A stretch of 64,000 nt of DNA from Epiperipatus broadwayi (Eukaryota > Onychophora > Udeonychophora > Euonychophora > Peripatidae). The stretch lies in contig JAQFVV010006341.1 in assembly GCA_028023455.1 (NCBI GenBank), positions 498,001 to 562,000 of the forward strand. Direction: 5' to 3'. The notes beneath the pieces were generated by a model. That model was given only the letters and a program-made list of their open reading frames with translations. It made no database searches and had not been told where the DNA came from. Shown piece by piece: positions 1 through 12,329 of this stretch (positions within the stretch are counted from its first letter, which is position 1; every line of letters starts with the position of its first letter). The position numbers were made by a program, and so were the translations under genes.

Positions 1-1692
1 TGAATGGAAGGGGAAGGAAATTAACTTAGAAAATCTTAAAGTAATTGAATTGCAAGTAATTAAGAATTAAAAGTATGACAGTTTAAACTATAAATCTTTT
101 ATATAAAATTAAAGGTACTCTCTTTTATTTGACTTAAAGAAAAAAAAGGTTTTTCCCCATAATTTAAAAAAATGTAAACATATACATGCATAAATAGCGA
201 ATGATCGTAAAAATAAAGAAGTATAGTAAAATGTATGTGTGTTGATAAAACAATATAAGAAAGTTAAAAATTCAAAAACAGACTCAGCAATGGCTACTAA
301 TAAAAAAAATCCACTAAACAACAAATTAGCAATGGCTACCAACTGAAAACAGGATCAAAATCTTATCAAAAGAATATAATCAAAAACTGTTGATGAATTC
401 CAACAACAGATATAGCTGGAAGATATAAAAAACTAACTAACAAAGTGACAACAGGTCATCATAGAAATAGAGTCAATCAGTTCAGTCTATAAGTTCTTCA
501 ATCAGTTCAGCCAATCAGTCAATCAATCAGTGAGTTGTTACAATCAGTCTATCATGTATCCAGAATCAGTGTTTTCCAGTACAATGTAGTGTTAACAGCT
601 ATTGGAAGCATACGGCCTTGCTGCAGCCTGAGTCTGACAGGACCAGTGGTCTACCCAATAAAAGTGATGACTGCCTAGCAACTTGAAAATTGCCAAAAAT
701 ATCTCTTTGAAAGAATAGTGCCACAAAATAGTAAGCAAAGGAACTTCCACAAAACCTCGAATCCAACCGATTGAAAAATTATCACTTGAAGCAACAAACA
801 GCAAGAAGTCAATGTACAAAATCCTATAGGTAATGAATAACTTTCCTTATTTCATTTCTGATAATAAGATAGCCATTGCTTACCTTGAAGCCTCCCAGAG
901 TCAGTTAATAAATGAACTCTATAATTGTATAAAATGAACTATTAATGTACGTGTTTTGAATGCTTATAATTATTTTTATGCTGAATTACATTGCTATTGT
1001 ATATCCTATTATAATATGTATGCACCTGAGATTAGTATAAGTCATTGTTTGATTTAATTAAGATTTCATAGAAGTAGTTTAAAATTTACAATAATAAAGA
1101 TGTGATCAGCTAATAAATTATCTTTAAATTTAATATTTGTTGGTCAATTCTTTTACCACTAATTAAAGCAGAAATGCATTATATTCCTTTTGATTGAGTT
1201 AGTTGGGATATCTTAGGTGCTGAATTAGTTTGCCAATCATTCAAAGTAACTGATTGGCACCTGGAGTTTACTCCGAAACAAAAAAGTACTTTGAAATGAT
1301 AGGTGTTGAATTCTGCAGTCAAGAAGATCTGCATCCTTCAAACATGGTCATAGTTATATATTTTTATATATAGCTCTGGCTTGGTCATAGGTGCCCTCTG
1401 GGCATTATTCTTCTCTGCAATATTTAAATTGTATTGGTGTAGATCAAATGTATGTTATAATTGTATCATATTTTGTATAAAAGTTTTACAATATTGTTTC
1501 ACAAGTTATTTTATTTAAAGAGTCAAAAGTGCATATTAATTTTTGTTTCCTCTCACAAGTGATCTAAGAAAACACCCCCCTGGTTTAATATATAACAGGA
1601 ATTGTCATGATGAAACAATTGTTTGTCTGTTCCAATTTATTTTAAGTGGATAAAATTTTGTTCCAAAATGGAGGCTTAAAATATTTTTTTTT
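1..1692. other. Non-coding AT-rich DNA
   Basis: No convincing gene is visible. Reading frames of 75-77 codons here have no recognisable domain. Positions 470-555 hold short, irregular repeats of an AATCAGT-like word. A small hairpin lies at 1232-1258 (arms GCCAATCA and TGATTGGC). Confidence 0.6.
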
Positions 1693-2200
1693 TCAAAATG
1701 GAGACTTACTTAACACATGATTCACACAAAAATGATTGTAACTAGCAGCAGCAATTTTATAGGCTTTCCACCAGTCAAAACAAATTGTTAATTCCTCTTC
1801 CACATTTTGTTTGATGGCTTCTATCAGAATCGCCATTGTTTTATCATAAATTCTCATGAAGAAACACTTGCACAAGCCATCAAACATCTACTATTCTGGA
1901 AGAATTTGTCCAGCTTTGTTTTTTTATTTTTGTGCAAAAGATTCATCAATTTCAATGATTTTGTTAGGGCCTCCAATCTTATGTTTTTCTCACCTTATCA
2001 TCACAGGAGCACAAACTTCCCATATAGTTATTCAGATCTATTACAGTTTTGTCTGCTAAAACAAGCTCTTGTTTCTTCCCTTTCTATTGGTGTTAACTTG
2101 CAAGCCCAGCTGTAAATAAATTGGATCGCCATCAAAAATGGAATTCTGGAACCCTTCAACCATGTTCCCTTATGAAGGTCTATTTTATTTATTACATCCT
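1693..2200 (-). pseudogene. Merlin-type transposase remnant
   Basis: Decayed DDE transposase of the ISXO2/IS1595-like fold used by eukaryotic Merlin DNA transposons. Read on the minus strand from about 2200 downward, a weak segment (around GTWLKGS) resembles the N-terminal part. It is followed by IGGPNKIIEIDES at about 1940-1965, the family's first catalytic Asp block. After two in-frame stops comes a 64-codon frame (1887 to 1693) with MFDGLCKCFF, the position of the usual FGGIERG strand, and CFDWWKAY at 1759-1782, matching the family's S-D-x-W-K-A-Y block. NHFCVNHVLSKSPF follows, matching the conserved VNHS region. At least two stops and one frameshift separate the blocks, so it cannot be active. 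I found no terminal repeats. The assignment rests on ordered motif resemblance, not on a search. Confidence 0.65.
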
Positions 2201-2275
2201 TAAAGTTTCAATGCCGTTGCTTGTCTGGAGTGTGGATGTACTCAACTACGTTCTCAGCAGCAGGGAAACTAAATG

Positions 2276-2346
2276 TTAAACCACTAAACATCACATGATC
2301 ACTATCTCATACTAGCACATAATTGTTATTATGTTTAGTGGTTTAA
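2276..2346. repeat. Palindrome, 16-bp arms
   Basis: TTAAACCACTAAACAT at 2276-2291 is exactly reverse-complemented at 2331-2346, with a 39-bp loop. The left arm plus the adjoining CACATGATCACTATCTC recurs near 43138-43170 just before another family A copy, and a diverged form precedes the copy at 44.1 kb. This segment is therefore probably part of, or linked to, family A. Confidence 0.75.
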
Positions 2347-2529
2347 CACCAATCCTGCCTAATAGGATAGTGGTGGCAATAGTTGTTAAAGAGCCAAAGA
2401 CACCAAAATGTATGGGTGCTGAATTGAGTTCAGACCCATATGACTATATAAGCTATTGAACTTAGATTGAAAATATTAATTGTGTTTTCAATTTCATTCT
2501 TATAGTTTTGTAGTTAAATAGAGTTAAAA

Positions 2530-2748
2530 GGTGGGTGCTGGAGGGTTGCATTAGATCCTAAGATCTAGGTGCAGTGCTCTCAGATCCAAGGCTCCTCACT
2601 GATGAAGGCCACAAGCCAGAAACTAGTCTGGGGATATTGGATGAGTAGGCACTAGATAGGGATTTTATGCACAAGCCTTCTGGCATTCATTGATTGCTCT
2701 TGTTAGCACAAGATGGCACTACTATATGGAGAGTTTTGCTTTGTTTTT
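2530..2748 (+). repeat. Dispersed repeat family A, copy 1
   Basis: About 220 bp, nearly identical to 43165-43386 and related to 44092-44313, 25538-25712 (inverted), 46950-47086 (inverted) and pieces at 20.6-21.0 and 22.03 kb. It runs from GCTGGAGGGTTGCATTAG, through a hammerhead-like core at 2599-2626, to GGAGAGTTTTGCTTTG at its 3' end. It has no coding potential. The class is uncertain: a retrozyme-like or Penelope-derived non-autonomous element is my inference, and a TIR/MITE is the alternative. Confidence 0.75.
2599..2626 (+). ncRNA. Hammerhead-like core, family A copy 1
   Basis: CTGATGA, one extra A, a 3-bp stem GGC/GCC closing a CACAA loop, one A, then GAAAC. The order matches the CUGANGA, stem II, GAAA order of the hammerhead ribozyme. 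The extra bases flanking stem II and the short stem make activity uncertain. Confidence 0.35.
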
Positions 2749-5089
2749 TATTTTTTTTTTGCTTTGGTTTGAATTGTTAGAAACTAAAGTTCATCATATT
2801 GTACTGTTTAAAAAAAATTGTAGTATTAATCAGAAAATGGAAATCAGCACTGAAGTAAAAAACACTTTGAGAAGAACTTATCTGAATGAAATCTGGACAA
2901 TAAATGTAAATTTATCATGTAAGACATCATTGGACAAGATCAGATGAGATTGCAGGGTTTATTAGATGGGATTGCAAGGTTAGACGTTTATCACAAATGT
3001 GAAAAAGCATAGCATGTCTCCTGCATTGCAGGTCTAATAAGTAAGTACCAAAATATATTTAATTAAACTGATTTAGGAAGAAAAAAAGCTTGTATAGGAA
3101 ATAAATTATCTTTAATTAAACTGGTTTAGAAATGAATGTAGCTTGTATAGCAAATAAATTTGTATGGACAGAATTATCTTTAATTGGGCTAAATTTAGAA
3201 ATGAATCTAGTTTATTTAAGAAACAAATTCCTAGAGATAAAAAGATTAAAAAAATCAATTAAATTTATTGGGAAATAAATTTCATCTGTTTAAACTTAAG
3301 TGACTTTCTAGTAGATAAAAATAAAACAAATCTATTGTGTTAACTGAAATAAAGAAATCAATAAAGTAAAAAAAATAAGTAAAAAAAACAACATCCCACC
3401 TGGTTTTGCAATAAAAATAATTTACTCCAGGAAAAGAAAAAGAAGAGAAAACACATAAGAAAAAGAGGTATATAAACTAGAGAAAAACAAAGAGTTTGTT
3501 CATTTTTTCTTTTCTGGACTTCATTTCTTGTCATTTTCCTGAAACAGTGGAAGATCATCAGTGGATGGCATTCCCAGGATCATGGCTCCTGTAGTTGCAC
3601 AAGCCAACTAGAGACTAAGCAAGGGCTTATCCAGGGTTTAATATCAAGACTTTAGTAGAAATAAAGTACACCTTTTCTAATTGTTGAACTTTATAGAACC
3701 ACAAAAGCAAAAGACTTTGGTATATATATATTGAAACCTTCCCCCGCTCCATATCTACAGACAAGGGCACAATATATATATATATATATATATTAAACCA
3801 ATATCATCCATATATAAGGTATATGTACATTATATATTAATGTATAGTTTTTAAGTTTTTAGTGATTAAATTGTCTTAAAACTAAATTGTTTGCTTTGTT
3901 TGTGTATGTTTTAATTTGGGTTAGCTATTACTATTTGCTAGTCACCCAACAATACAATTAAGGACATAGCAGTTAAATAGACAGATGGATGGATAAATAA
4001 ATAGATGAATGGAAAGATGAATGCATAGATAGATAGAGAGATTAATGATTTGTATTTGATAATGATCCCTCACAGTGGCTCAAAATAATGTCAACTAAAT
4101 ATATTTAGATACAATCCTTTATATTGACTATCAAGTATATGACAATAAGACAAATTGGTTAATGAGATATCTAAGATTTTCTACAATGTTGCATAAACAT
4201 AAAACAATAATGATGATCAAACCAATTATCTAAATATAATCCAACTCTTTTGGTTGGCTAAAGGGTTTTGATCTGCTTAATGTGGTTGTCATTTCCAATG
4301 TTGGAAGTCCATATTTACAAAAACTTTTGAATATTTTTAAATTATATTTTTTCCTTCTTATCATTTCTGATTGCTAGCTAATCATAAAGCATAGACATTT
4401 GCAACAATAATCATTCATACATATATATTTTCAACTAAACAAATGTATACCATTGACATAAGATGCACACACATACATAAAGAGCAATTAATAGCACAAA
4501 CTTTTTCAAGTCTAATGACAATTTTATTAGTATTAATATTACCATGTATACATGTTACAATAACCAATTACCAAAGTTTAAATAAATGCATTTTCCAGAG
4601 ATATTGATTCTTCTGTCATTAAAAAAACTAGGTTTTATTACATTTGTGAATATTCGTTAATTTATTCGAAATCACTTCTGTCTTATTCTAAGAAGGAACA
4701 AATATTTTTCTCTTTTTTGATCAAACTTCACTGGTCCTAATATCCACTCCATATGTTCTTACTACAGCTGTTATAAGTATGTGATTACTCATAGAGTACA
4801 TGGGCATGAGTGGGCTGCTCACCAACATGCATTAGCCAGCATGATGAATTAGTTGGCTTTTACCTCTGAGTGTAAGATCAAGAAACACCATGGTCTTTCT
4901 TCTCAGTTGGCTGATAGTTCTTAACTGTAATCAGGTGAGTTTTCTTGAAGGCATAATGAATGTGTGTGAATGAACTTTTTTTCTAATAGATATTAATAAT
5001 CATGATAAACAAAAATAAATAGTGGCCCTTATTCCCAGGAGGTTGTAAAGTTTCCAGCCTAGCAGTGATTGGTGGCTGAAGGCTAAGAA
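2749..5089. other. Non-coding, with microsatellites
   Basis: AT-rich DNA without a supported gene. It contains a (TA)n tract near 3770-3793 and an irregular GATG/GATA array at about 3979-4043. Confidence 0.6.
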
Positions 5090-6941
5090 TCCCCTGATGA
5101 CAGACTCAGGTTACCATTGGATGATGACCTTTCATTTAGGTGCTTACAACTGCAGATCATGTTCAAATAAAGGAATAATGATGAAAGAACTGTCTCATAT
5201 TAAATGGAACATTATTGGAATTTGTAAAGTTAGAAGAAAAGATGAAGAGTCAATTGATTTAACAAGTGGACATGTACAATACTACAAATGAACAAACATT
5301 GGAAATACAAGTGGAGTAGGATTCATTATAAATAAAAAGTGGAATAACAACATTATGGAGATTGATGACATATCAGACAGGGTGGTAAGAATAGTTATTC
5401 AACTTAATAGCAAATATCAAATGAAGATAATTCAGATTTATGCCCTAACAAGTTCTCATAAGGATGAAGTAATAGAGGATATTTACATAGATGTACAAAG
5501 GCCTTTCATCATATCAAACATTTAAAAATTGTTATTGAAAATTTTAATACTAGAAGTGGTAAAAAACTAAAAGATGAAAGTGCTGTAGATAAATTTGGTT
5601 ATGATAATAGAAATGAGATACAAGACATAGTCTTGCGGTGTTTGCAGAAATAGAACAACTTTATATTATAAATTCTTTTTTTTTTTTTTTTTGAGAAAAA
5701 TGTTAAATGGACATGGACATGGAAGCATCCAAATGAAAGTACAGAAGAATTGGATTATATTTCGACTAACAGAAAATAAATATTTCAAGATTGTAATGTT
5801 ATTAATAAATTCAACACAGGAAGTGATTATCGTTAGTGAGATGAAAGATACATGTTAATGCAAAATTTATTATGAAAAACAATATTCACAGTTGTTATTC
5901 CTAATCTTCAGAAATATTTTAATGAATTCTAAATTAGAACTTGCAAATCATTTTCAAATATTAATAAATTTTGAACATGATTCAGATTTGAATGAAATCG
6001 ATAGGAAAATAATTGATACATCTACAAAACCTGCAACAAAGATAACTAGTAGAAAAAGCAGCAATTGATGAGTAAAATTTCTAACTGAAGAAAAGAAGAA
6101 ATACGAAAATAAATAAAAATGGTGCATTAACAAAGAGTGAATATCTTGAATTTTGTAAAATGTTGCAAAAAAGAATTGATAATGATGTAAGACAGTGTAA
6201 ATGTTAACTAACAGGGAAAGCTGTAGAAGAGATTAAAGTCTCAACAGGGTAAAACAACATATTAGTATTGGTAAGTAACTTAATTTTGCAATAAGAGAGA
6301 TGATATCATGAAATGTGGAAAAGAGATCTAGCAAGAATTATATAGTAATAAAGAACAAGGAAAAGTATTTTCTACAAGTAATATATTTTATGAATTGGCC
6401 TGGATTTAAAATGAAGAAGTGAAACATGCAATTAAATTTTTGAAGAAGGGAAAAACTCCAGATAAGAAGCAAATGAGGAAATAGTAAAAATTTTGGCAAA
6501 GTTATATACCAAATGTTTAAATGATAAAGATGTACCAGATGATTGGAAGAATGCAGTATTAATATTAATATTTAAAAAAGGTGTTAAAGAAGATATTAGA
6601 AATTACAGACCTATCAGCCTTTTATCAGTTTTATACAAACATTTTACCAAGATAATTACAATGTGTCTACAGAGAACATTGAATTTCAACAAACCAAGGG
6701 AACACCTGGATTTAAAAGCGATTTTATTACAATAGATCATATCCAAGTATTGAAAGAAGTTATAGAAAGAATCAATGAATATGAATTGCCATTATGCTTT
6801 GAATTTTAGATTATGAAAAGGCATTTGATTCTATAAGCATTTCTTCAGTGATTAAAGCATTGGATCATCGAGGTATAGACCCAGGTTATTGTCATATTCT
6901 GAAGAATATTTATAAAAATGTAACAACAACAATTAAATTAC

Positions 6942-7365
6942 ATAATGATACTAGTATATAATTTTAATGCGCAAATACGCGCACAACAACTGAGCTTCAT
7001 CAGGATTAAATAAAAATATATTATAAACTCAAAATAATTATAATATCTAAAGAATAATGCCCGAGCGCTTTCAAGAGAACTTAGCTCTCATAATCATGGG
7101 CAACAAAGAATAAGCATAGCGTGTTGGTATATGCTAAAATATGCTGATATATGTAAATTAGTTGAAAATAAATGCGTCAGCTCTAAATGATCCATTTCTT
7201 AGAGATTTTGTAACACACATCTTTCCTATAATTATTTTAAGTTTATAATATATTTTTATTTAATCCTGATGAAGCTCGGTTGTTGTGCGTGTATTTGTGC
7301 ATTTAAATTATATACATGTATAATAAGCACCTGAGTTTAATAATTTCTTTTTATAATGATACTAG
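6942..7365. mobile_element. Family F insertion in the LINE, 13-bp TSD
   Basis: The 13-bp word ATAATGATACTAG occurs at 6942-6954 and again at 7353-7365, splitting the host RT sequence; this is a target-site duplication. The inserted ~398 bp has inverted ends of about 70 bp (6957-7028 against 7243-7313) that contain CTGATGAAGCTC and GTTGTTGTGCG words. A hammerhead-like core lies inside on the minus strand. A 13-bp duplication is long for a cut-and-paste DNA transposon and fits target-primed reverse transcription, as in Penelope-like or LINE elements. It has no coding capacity, so it is non-autonomous. Confidence 0.8.
7059..7101 (-). ncRNA. Hammerhead-like core, family F copy 1
   Basis: Outer stem GCCC/GGGC encloses TGATTATGA, an inner hairpin with GAG/CTC, and GAAAGCGCT. 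It is the same layout as 46160-46201, where both stems differ but still pair. Confidence 0.4.
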
Positions 7366-8275
7366 GAAGATTAATATTGAGAAGGTTGTAAGACAGGGTG
7401 ACTCCACATCTCCAAAACGTTTACTGCAGTGCTGCAAGAGGTATTTCATGGACTAAAATAGGAAGCTAAAGGAGTAAAAGGAAATACAGATATTTAAATT
7501 ACTTAGATTTTGCAGATGATGTAATTGTTTGCTTAAGAGCTTTAGAAAATGTTGCAGGAATTATCAGGTGAAAATAAGTGAGTAGGACTAAAGATAAATG
7601 CTAAAAAGATTAAAGTAATGTTCAGTGGATTTTCTCAAAAGATGTGAAAATAAAGATTGATAATGATGAATTAAAAGAAGTTAATAACTACAACTACCTT
7701 GGTCAGATTATTACTAAAGTTGCAAACATAAACAAAATTAATCATGGAATTAAACTTGTTTGTAGTACCTTTGATAGAAATAATTTAATATTAAAAGAAA
7801 ATATGCCTCTGTATTTGAAAATGAAGATTTTCAATAAACATGCTTTCTCAGTTCTTACTTATGGAGCTGAGACTTGAACACTTAACAGAATAGCAATATA
7901 GAGACTTCAGACCACTCAACAAAGTATTGAGAAATGCATGTTAGGAGTAACAAGAAGAGATCAAAAATGAAGTACATGGGTTAAAGAACAAGCAGATGCC
8001 AATGACATCATTGAAGAATTAAGAGTCTGAAGTAGAGTTGGGCTGGACATATTTCTAGAAAAGATAATAATAGGTGGACAGCTGAAATCTTAAACTGGAT
8101 TCCAAGAGATTGTGAAAAAGATCTAGAAACTGGCCACATGTGAGATCGATCAATGAATTAAGGAAGTGTGTCAAGATGATGTGGAGAAGAGAGGCTAGAG
8201 GTTGGAGAAGATGGATTGAAATTTGGAGAGCCCTTCATCCTGCATTGGATTGGTAATGGTTTAAAATGATGATGA

Positions 8276-9926
8276 TAGGTCAAAAAATAAACAAATGATA
8301 AATCATAAATTATACTCAAAATGATAAGCCTTTTGTAAATTGAATAAAGTAATGATTCTTGCAAATAAATTGACTTAGTATTTTGTGTGAATATATATAC
8401 CATATATACCTTACCAAGTTATATTTTTTAATTACTTATAGCATATCTTGATAGTTTGATCTTTCTTAAATAGTGATGCCCAAATTTGGAATAATATTGT
8501 TTAAATTCTTTGCAAGGTTATTCATAATTTAAGTGTAAATATTTCTTGAGTTGTAAGCTTGTTGTTTCATAAATTCATTATGATGCTAGGTCTTAAATTG
8601 CTTTTAGGCAAGCAGTATATCAGGTTAGACTCATGGTTCAAAACAACATATTAGGTAATTAAACAGATTATCAGTTCAGGGCTTCTTCTTTTAAAAGTTT
8701 TTCCAACCTTTGCATTCTTTTACCTCAGAAGATTTATGTAAATGAAAACAATTAGTGATTTCTAGACGGACCTTCTATAGATTATAACAAAAATAATAAT
8801 TTTCTCATAGAGAATCTTCTAAAAAGCCCTTTTCCCACTGTTAAATTACTGCTTTCTCATCGTCATCAGGATCTAATGTTAGAATCAGTCAGTATTAATT
8901 ATCAATCTAAAGAAAATTATGTGAATTAATATTGAGGCAGAAGGGAGAAGTGTTTGTACAACTAAATCAAAAGTGTTCTGAGCTTGTTACCTATCTTAGA
9001 CTTGATAGTTGAAATTACTTAAGACAGTAGTTATATTATAATCTATTTTGGCCATGAATATGAGGGACAAAACCTCGAAAGTACCAGGCCTGATTAATTT
9101 ATTTTACTTTAATTGTTTTTGTTACAACTAATAGCTTCTTCACCCAGCGTATTAAAGTGCTCGTATATACTATTATAATCTTTACTATATTTATTTTTAT
9201 TACTAATAACATCATTTCTCTCTATATATTTATTTTTTCGATGATCTTATTTATCATTTTATTATTTTTTTACCGAAGCTTTAAAAAATCAAACAAATCT
9301 TTCTTATAATGTTTCCTTTTATTCAATGATCCCCCGTAGTTTCATTATTTATTATCTTATTTAGATTTATTGCAATCCAGTAGGAAAGTTTTATATTCTT
9401 TTCCAACACTTAATATATGATAATACAGATTATAATAAACATAAAATCACTATAAAAACACTTAAAATTATGTGTGGTCCTTATTATAATATATAAATTA
9501 TTTAGATTTGTTTTAGAGAATCACCCACAGTCAGTACATATATTATATTTAAATAAAACATCAAGTGGATGAAATTTTTAATTTTGCTTTCAATTGGTTT
9601 AAATTAAAGAAACTCACCATCAAATATATATCTCATCATGATTTCCACTTAATGACTGCCTGTAAACTGTTCCAAACAGCACTGACTTTATAATTTCTGC
9701 AAGAGTGACCTATTATTTTTTATATATATAACAGCTACTTTTTTAAATTTTATTTTACATACTCTTAAAAAATATCAGTGACTTCAATATCTCATTTATT
9801 TTAAAATTCACAAAAATGGGATTTAGTTATTTCAAATAGCAGAAAAAGGAAGGGGGTAAATTTTAATGTTTCTTTTAGCGAATGAAATGTTCTATACACA
9901 TATTATTGTGGCATAGTGCATTATTT
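8276..9926. other. Non-coding AT-rich DNA
   Basis: I see no gene, long inverted repeat or element end here. Confidence 0.55.
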
Positions 9927-11345
9927 GCCTAAATTATAGTATTAAAACAAGGGTTATTCATTTTAAGCAGTAAAAATTATTTCAATGTCATTAGAGACAT
10001 TCCATACTGCAGTACTGACATTTGGCTGACTCTTGTAAATATATGTGCTTTTAATCTGGGGGTTGTGACAAGATTGAACCCATAGATTTCTGCATGTTCC
10101 ATCTCATGGATAGTTGAGATTCTTAGATCTTTTCTGTATAAAAAGGGCACCTGCGCATCTGGTTAATCCAGTATGTCTGGCCCACGCCATGTCAAACCAT
10201 ATTTCTCCCTAAGCACTGTCCTAAAAAGGGGATCTTAGACTTGTTTCATCCAGGAGCACAACTTTCTTATTTCTTCACTATCATGCCAGAATCACCACTT
10301 CTTAGTTTATTGTTATCTTTTGCTTCATGACCTAGTTTTAATGTTGTAATATTAAAAGGTGTTCTGCTTAAATATATATAAATTCAAATATTGTTAGTTT
10401 TATTAATTAGTAATGTTGTATTAGTCTTGTTATACAATCCCACTGTCATAATTTGTTATTTCTTTATTTTGAGAGTATGTGCCAGGGAAAAATAAAGCAT
10501 CCTTCTTTCCAAATGTTAACTAAAAGAATCCTTTGTAAATATTCTGCTGCATAATAAAATGTAATTTCAAAATGTTTTTTTATTTATTTTCACAATTGCA
10601 ATGACATAAATAATTTTTATTATGTATATAATTAATCCAGGAATGCTCCTTGGAACCATATGTTGGTCACCACTTTCCATAACCATGGATTAAAAGTGTT
10701 AATAGCAATATAAGGCCAATATTATGTGCTAATGATTGGCATTTTAATACCGTACCCACTAAAACTTTCTGTTTGTGTATATATGCTAATTTGTCTATAA
10801 AAGGGCATATAAGGAGTGTTAATGTGAATTCCTATATATATCAATCTATCACTTTAGTAGACAACTCATTCACAAACATGCCAATGTACATATTCAATTT
10901 ATTATTTTAATCATTAGATTATTAAACTATATTTGTTACTTACTTCTTTGAATGTTTGAATTGTTTTTCTTCCACTTCCATAAATCCAAGCAGGTGTTTG
11001 CTTTCCTATCATGTTTTGGAATGGGGTTCAAACCCTTTGTTAATATTTTAAATACTCTCATGATAATTTTATGGATTTAAACTATATCCTAGGTTAAGTA
11101 ATGCTATAATAGATGTATGAGTCTCATTGTCTCTCTGATCTGCTAGCGGGCCAGACTAAAGAATGAAATTCCTTGTGCCATCATTATATGTTATTCATTG
11201 GGTGTTTGAGCTGGGGCTTGGAGAATGTGTTCAAACTCAGAGATGGTCCCTGATCTAAATCTCAGGCTTGACTAAGTTTGGAGTGCATTTTTTGAGTTCT
11301 AGCCATGTTAGATGAATCAGCATGTTTTGACTGGTAGAGTTTTTT
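9927..11345 (+). repeat. 1.4-kb dispersed repeat D, copy 1
   Basis: Matches 18597-19963 along almost its whole length with small indels; for example the second copy lacks about 60 bp near its start. It contains a TATA-like TATAAAAAGGGCACC at about 10138 that is also present in copy 2, a second TATAAAAGGGCAT near 10796, and AATAAAGCATCC near 10491. These look like promoter and polyadenylation signals, as in an LTR, but no clear TG...CA ends or primer site are seen. It has no coding frame. It could be a large non-autonomous element, an LTR or a segmental duplication. Confidence 0.75.
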
Positions 11346-11553
11346 TTTTTTTTTGGCTTGGTGCAACCAACATGGGTCTTCAATGTAAACACCCACATAC
11401 CTGAATAATGACTATGTTTGTATGTATAAAATGCAAAAATATATAAAATTGTAAAAGATAAAAGAGAAATTCTTTTTATAGGTGTATTGCATAGAATGTT
11501 CCCAGGTTGTGGTCAGTGATGCAGCCTGAACTGAACATTGTTTCCTTTATATA

Positions 11554-11643
11554 GACACAGATTACAAATATATATGTGTGTATTGGGATACAGATTATAA
11601 ATATATAAGTGTGTGTATTGGGACACAGATTACAAATATATAT
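11554..11643. repeat. Short tandem repeat, ~39-bp unit
   Basis: Three successive units share ACAGATTA(C/T)AAATATATA followed by GTGTGTATTGGGA; the third is cut short. Confidence 0.7.
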
Positions 11644-12259
11644 GCATGAAATTTTTTTCCCAAGTTATTAAACTATTCAATAATCCTGAACTGAATACTG
11701 TTTGTTCTCTATTTTTCTCTTTTGCATGGTCAACAGATAAAAAAAAAAGGTGTGGAATATTTTCCATGGTTTAGTTGCTAAAACTTAGTAAATTATTTTA
11801 TAATCTTGAATTGAGCATGTAGCATACTATCAAATGTCAACATGTTTTTATGATGAAATTTTTGTGTCTTACAATGACTGTTATCCATACATATATGAAA
11901 GAGTTTAAATAATTTATAAATTGTTGATTACTCTGTGCTGGTTGGTGCCCTTAATAAAAAGAATTTTTTCCAACCAGTAGTAGAATCAAATATAAAAACT
12001 TTGGAAGTGGAGGATTCGAACTCAGATAACTATTGAGAGCAAATTTTTTTTAAGTTAATGTTGTAGGGATTTAATCACAGGTTATAATTCATATTATGAT
12101 TTTTTTTTCAGGTTCCGTGATACGACCAAGAGAAACCAAAGGGAGGAATGGATAGGAGATTATGATGGTAGGAATAAAATATTAAAATGAACTGATTTTT
12201 TTGTTCAGCAAGTGTGATGTGAATGTTTGAGCAAAGCTATAGTGAGGCATATATGTAGA

Positions 12260-12315
12260 AAGTGGGGGAGCAGTGATTGGTTAGGTGAAGTGGGGGAGCA
12301 GTGATTGGTTAGGCG
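12260..12315. repeat. 28-bp tandem duplication
   Basis: AAGTGGGGGAGCAGTGATTGG plus seven further bases is repeated head to tail, with only the last bases differing. Confidence 0.85.
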
Positions 12316-12329
12316 GGATATGATTTTAA

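Larger units (their letters stand above)
5090..8275 (+). pseudogene. Decayed RTE-like LINE, near full length
   Basis: Non-LTR retrotransposon with domains in order. The apurinic-type endonuclease starts near 5097 (YNCRSCSNKG, then IKWNIIGICKVRRK). It continues with the VGFIINKKW and FNTRSGKK regions near 5320-5570 and a WTWKHPNESTEELDYI block near 5705-5760. The reverse transcriptase fingers carry KKGVKEDIRNYRPISLLSVLYK at about 6570-6640, then DYEKAFDSI near 6810, with the catalytic FADD kept at 7509-7520. The C-terminal part includes the VLTYGAET region near 7850-7880. Many stops and frameshifts break it, and the endonuclease IGDFN-type Asp reads as Asn. It ends in GATGATGAT at about 8260-8275, the short-word 3' tail seen in the sister copies and typical of RTE elements. 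A 0.4-kb insertion interrupts the RT at 6955-7352. Confidence 0.9.

Noticed and set aside
1229-1290. CTGATTGG followed by GGAGTTTACTCC and GAAAC near 1250-1282, as another hammerhead-like core
   Set aside because: The stem and GAAAC are present, but the CTGATGA block is not next to the stem, and there is no second copy to compare.
12008-12040. GGATTCGAACTC as the T-arm of a minus-strand tRNA gene
   Set aside because: No acceptor, D-arm or anticodon arm in the expected place; at most a SINE trace.
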